Shown in pieces: positions 47,992-50,247 of a stretch of DNA of 50,247 bases. Made by a program: the position numbers and the translations under genes. This DNA is from TMED14 sp041158165 (GTDB taxonomy: Bacteria > Bacteroidota > Bacteroidia > Flavobacteriales > Schleiferiaceae): assembly GCA_041158165.1 (NCBI GenBank), contig JBEBBW010000008.1:1-50247 (forward strand), written 5' to 3'. Each line of letters opens with the position of its first letter. The stretch's first letter is position 1. The notes beneath the pieces are model-generated. The model was not told the origin of the DNA, did no database searches, and was given only the letters and a program-made list of their open reading frames with translations.

Positions 47992-48551
47992 CAGTCGACG
48001 ATGTTCTTTTTGACGTTGCCGTCTTCGTCGTAGTAGGTGGCGCTCACTTGGTTGCCGAATTCGTAGCGGAGTTCTGCCGCCACGGCACCCTGCTCGTAGT
48101 AAAAGGTGGAAAGGCCGTGCTTTTGGTTGTTGCGCCACTCACAGCGCGACTGAATTTGTCCGTCTTGGTAGTAGAGCCGCTCTTCGCCGTGAAGGCGATC
48201 GGCCTGCCAAGTTTTGACCCACATGAGGCGGCCGGCCTGGTCAAACATCTTTTGCTCTCCCGATTTTTCGCCGTCGTAGTAGTGGGTGATGAAGTTGATT
48301 TGGCCCGAAGCGTGGTATTCAAAGGCAATTCCGTGGGCCATGCCTTCGCGAAATGGTGTAATCATTCGCGGCTTGCCGTTGCCGAAGTAGTGCACCGAAA
48401 GGCTGTCGGTGCGGCTGAATTCGTGGGCATTTTGAGCCTGGCCCCAAAGCGCCGGCATTCCCGCGAACAACAGGCTAAAGCAGAGCGCTGTACACCACCT
48501 GCTGAAGGTCGGTGCGGATGCCCATTTGGGCGAGTTTGTTGACACTGGCAT
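47991..48551 (-). CDS. Exported MORN/YwqK-repeat protein
   Basis: A 186-aa protein with a signal peptide (ALCFSLLFAGMPALWG) and five or so MORN-like YwqK repeats of the form YYDGEKSGEQKMFDQAGRLM, YYQDGQIQSRCEWRN and YYEQGAVAAELRYEFGN. These repeats are often labelled 'toxin-antitoxin system YwqK family antitoxin', but no toxin gene is nearby. The only clear in-frame ATG is 48551, which makes the 5' end overlap the hydrolase gene by 77 nt. The gene is coupled to bshA by TGATG. Confidence 0.75.
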   Translation of the reverse strand: MPVSTNSPKWASAPTFSRWCTALCFSLLFAGMPALWGQAQNAHEFSRTDSLSVHYFGNGKPRMITPFREGMAHGIAFEYHASGQINFITHYYDGEKSGEQKMFDQAGRLMWVKTWQADRLHGEERLYYQDGQIQSRCEWRNNQKHGLSTFYYEQGAVAAELRYEFGNQVSATYYDEDGNVKKNIVD

Positions 48552-50247
48552 CAGGATAAACGCGGTTTGAAAGAAAAACGAGCACAATTCCGGTTTCTGG
48601 GTCGGCCCAAGCAAAGGTACCGGTGAATCCGGTGTGGCCGAAGCTCGCTCGGCTCGCGCAAAGGCAGGCCGGTCCGCCGCCCGAGAGCTGGCGCTTGTCA
48701 AATCCGAGTCCGCGCCGATTGCCCTGATCGCAGGCCAAGCACGCCGTGAAGCGATTGAGGGCCGCCTCGCTCGCGAAGTGCAGCCCGTTGGCCTTGCCCC
48801 CGTCAAGGAAGAGCTGCATCATTTGGGCCACCCCTTCGGCCGTGCCAAAAACGCCTGCGTGCCCGGCGACTCCGCCCATGAGCGCCGCACCCTGGTCGTG
48901 GACGCTGCCGCGCAGCTGCTGCTTGCGGAACCGGCGGTCGTTTTCGGTCGGCGCAATGCGTTCGGACGGCTGGGGATTGAAGCAGAGCTCGGCACCGAGG
49001 GGTCCGTACCAGTCGTCTTCGAGCTGGCGTTCTATGCTGCGGCCGTCGCGGCGCTCGAGGTAGCGCTGGAACAGGTAGTACCCCAGATCAGAGTACTCAT
49101 AGGTTTTGGGACCGAGGGGCGCGCGGGCAATTCGGGCGATCAGCGTGTCGTGCATCCATTCGGCTGCCCAAATTCCGGGCGCCACGGGCAGTCGGTACAC
49201 CGTGTCGCGCACCGTGCGCAGGTAGTGGTGGTCGTAGCCCCCGTCTTGGCGCAGCATCGACGTGTAAAAAGGCAGCCACGCGGGCAGTCCCGATTGGTGG
49301 GCCAGCACGTCCTGCACCTTGGCGCGACCGATTGCGGTTCCGCGCAATTCGGGGAGCAGCTGATCCATGGTCCGCACCAAAAATCCAGGTCCCTCCTCGT
49401 CGTAGGCCTCAAGGAGCAGCGGCACGCTGGCCATGATTTTGGTTACCGACGCAATGTCGTACACGGTTTCGGGCGTGACGGGCGCCGTGCCGTCGAGGGT
49501 TCCGTAGCCCTTGTGCAGCACCACTTCACCGTGGCGCGCGACCAACACCTGGCAGCCCGGGTAGGCCTTGGCGTCGAGCCCGCGCTGCACCACCGCGGCC
49601 ACGTTTCGGTCCAAGTCGGCTGAAAATCCGGCCGTTTTCAGGTCGACGGCTTGCAGCATTTTGGGTGCCGGAATGCCGTTGACCGGCAACGTACCCGTCG
49701 CAGGGTGTTCGCCGCGCACCACCGACACCGCGAGCTGGCGGGTTTCGGGCGTGTTTTCGTAACCGACCCAAAGCCCCGCAAGGGACGCAACCGACTGGCC
49801 GCGAAGCCCATAGGGATTGCCGAGGTGGACAACGCCCACCTTGCGGCCCGCGGCCTGATGGCGGGCGAGTGCGGCCTTCATTTCGTCGGTCCAGGCGCCC
49901 TTTTTCCAGGCCGTAGACGTGGACGGCCCAAAAATCAGCACCACCCGCGTGTCGCCGGGCTGGGCCGGCTTGAGGCCTTGGGGCGGCGTGCCTTCGCCCA
50001 CAAATTCGATGGCCTGCACGTCCTTCATCCCCTTGATTTCGGTGAAGGCGGCCGCGTAGATTTCGCTACTCAGCTTGCTCCAGCGTGCGCGCTGTCCATC
50101 GTAATCAGCTGCGGGGAGCGGCGAAGCGCAGTTCCAGCGTTTTTTGGCCTCGAGCACCCGAACATAGCGTCGGTGAACTTCGACCGAATCAATGCGCCCG
50201 CTTCGAACCGCCGCCTTTAACGCCGTGATGGCGGCACGCGGACTCCC
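48475..50247 (-). CDS. GH3 glycosidase-serine hydrolase fusion (partial, N-terminus outside the window)
   Basis: The open frame runs off the right edge; about 590 residues are visible. The first ones (AAITALKAAVRSGRIDSVEVH, then RYVRVLEAKK) are the end of a glycoside hydrolase family 3 domain of the NagZ type. A linker domain follows, then a beta-lactamase-fold serine hydrolase: SVTK (Ser-x-x-Lys), YSDLGYY (Tyr-x-Asp) and HTGFTGT. Bacteroidota commonly have this fusion, which likely trims peptidoglycan or muropeptides. As I recall, adjacency to bshA recurs in the phylum. Confidence 0.9.
   Translation of the reverse strand, partial: GSPRAAITALKAAVRSGRIDSVEVHRRYVRVLEAKKRWNCASPLPAADYDGQRARWSKLSSEIYAAAFTEIKGMKDVQAIEFVGEGTPPQGLKPAQPGDTRVVLIFGPSTSTAWKKGAWTDEMKAALARHQAAGRKVGVVHLGNPYGLRGQSVASLAGLWVGYENTPETRQLAVSVVRGEHPATGTLPVNGIPAPKMLQAVDLKTAGFSADLDRNVAAVVQRGLDAKAYPGCQVLVARHGEVVLHKGYGTLDGTAPVTPETVYDIASVTKIMASVPLLLEAYDEEGPGFLVRTMDQLLPELRGTAIGRAKVQDVLAHQSGLPAWLPFYTSMLRQDGGYDHHYLRTVRDTVYRLPVAPGIWAAEWMHDTLIARIARAPLGPKTYEYSDLGYYLFQRYLERRDGRSIERQLEDDWYGPLGAELCFNPQPSERIAPTENDRRFRKQQLRGSVHDQGAALMGGVAGHAGVFGTAEGVAQMMQLFLDGGKANGLHFASEAALNRFTACLACDQGNRRGLGFDKRQLSGGGPACLCASRASFGHTGFTGTFAWADPETGIVLVFLSNRVYPDASVNKLAQMGIRTDLQQVVYSALL

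Noticed and set aside
47991..48551. YwqK-like protein as the antitoxin of a toxin-antitoxin pair
   Set aside because: The label is a database habit for MORN-like repeats. No toxin-like gene is adjacent, and the protein has a signal peptide.

Overview
This window comes from a high-GC member of the Bacteroidota, most likely a flavobacterium-like lineage. Four things point there. Promoters match the Bacteroidota primary-sigma consensus (TAnnTTTG at -7). No gene I checked has a clear Shine-Dalgarno sequence. Type IX secretion genes are present (a plug-type protein and a substrate with a type A sorting domain). There are also a Na+-NQR operon, bacillithiol genes and Bacteroidota families such as DUF5606. 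The phylum is firm; anything below it is inference. No rRNA, tRNA, CRISPR array, insertion sequence or phage gene was seen. About 50 protein genes are packed tightly, many with 1-17 nt overlaps.

Layout. 1-80: C-terminus of a membrane protein. 146-724: peroxiredoxin. 731-5405 (minus): polyphosphate operon sixA-ppk-ppx followed by an esterase lipoprotein. 5459-7788 (minus): def, a lipoprotein, DUF5606 and mazG. 7843-11020 (plus): ruvX, dapD, cca and a pRiA4b ORF-3-like protein. 10996-11325 (minus): an unknown small protein. 11365-15447 (plus): miaA, lpxK, gatB and a DUF4369 lipoprotein. 15448-15832: the only long non-coding stretch, two facing terminators flanking a CTAG-rich repeat block. 15833-20347 (minus): a 1038-aa type IX secretion substrate, lipA, ytxJ and a previously hidden 45-aa lipoprotein. 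20374-23137 (plus): ung, rmuC and an RlmB-type methylase. 23141-25753 (minus): valS. 25858-28837 (plus): DUF1573, an aminotransferase, murB and a 65-aa membrane protein. 28831-35726 (minus): nqrABCDEF-apbE. 35810-38056 (plus): T9SS plug protein and tsaC. 38013-39583 (minus): tatC and lptB. 39652-41844 (plus): recQ. 41853-42622 (minus): ECF sigma factor and a possible 50-aa protein. 42771-45503 (plus): uvrA, then a candidate small RNA. 45721-50247 (minus): a GH3-serine hydrolase fusion (runs off the window), a YwqK-like protein, bshA, a SUI1-like factor and an RNA methylase.

How the genes work together. Most of the window is core metabolism and information processing: tRNA modification and charging, DNA repair, cell wall and lipid A. 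The clearest multi-gene machine is Na+-NQR with its flavin transferase ApbE, whose two target motifs are visible in NqrB and NqrC. A 65-aa membrane protein with four cysteines lies tail-to-tail with apbE and may help metal delivery. bshA and ytxJ, in different parts of the window, show bacillithiol redox chemistry.

Most unusual. About fourteen genes have the -7 promoter box only 3-10 nt before the start codon, predicting leaderless mRNAs. The nqr terminator lies inside the longest apbE reading frame. There is a repeat block of unknown role, a possible small RNA after uvrA, and two small genes easily missed by length cut-offs. I saw nothing I would call a new defence or mobile system.
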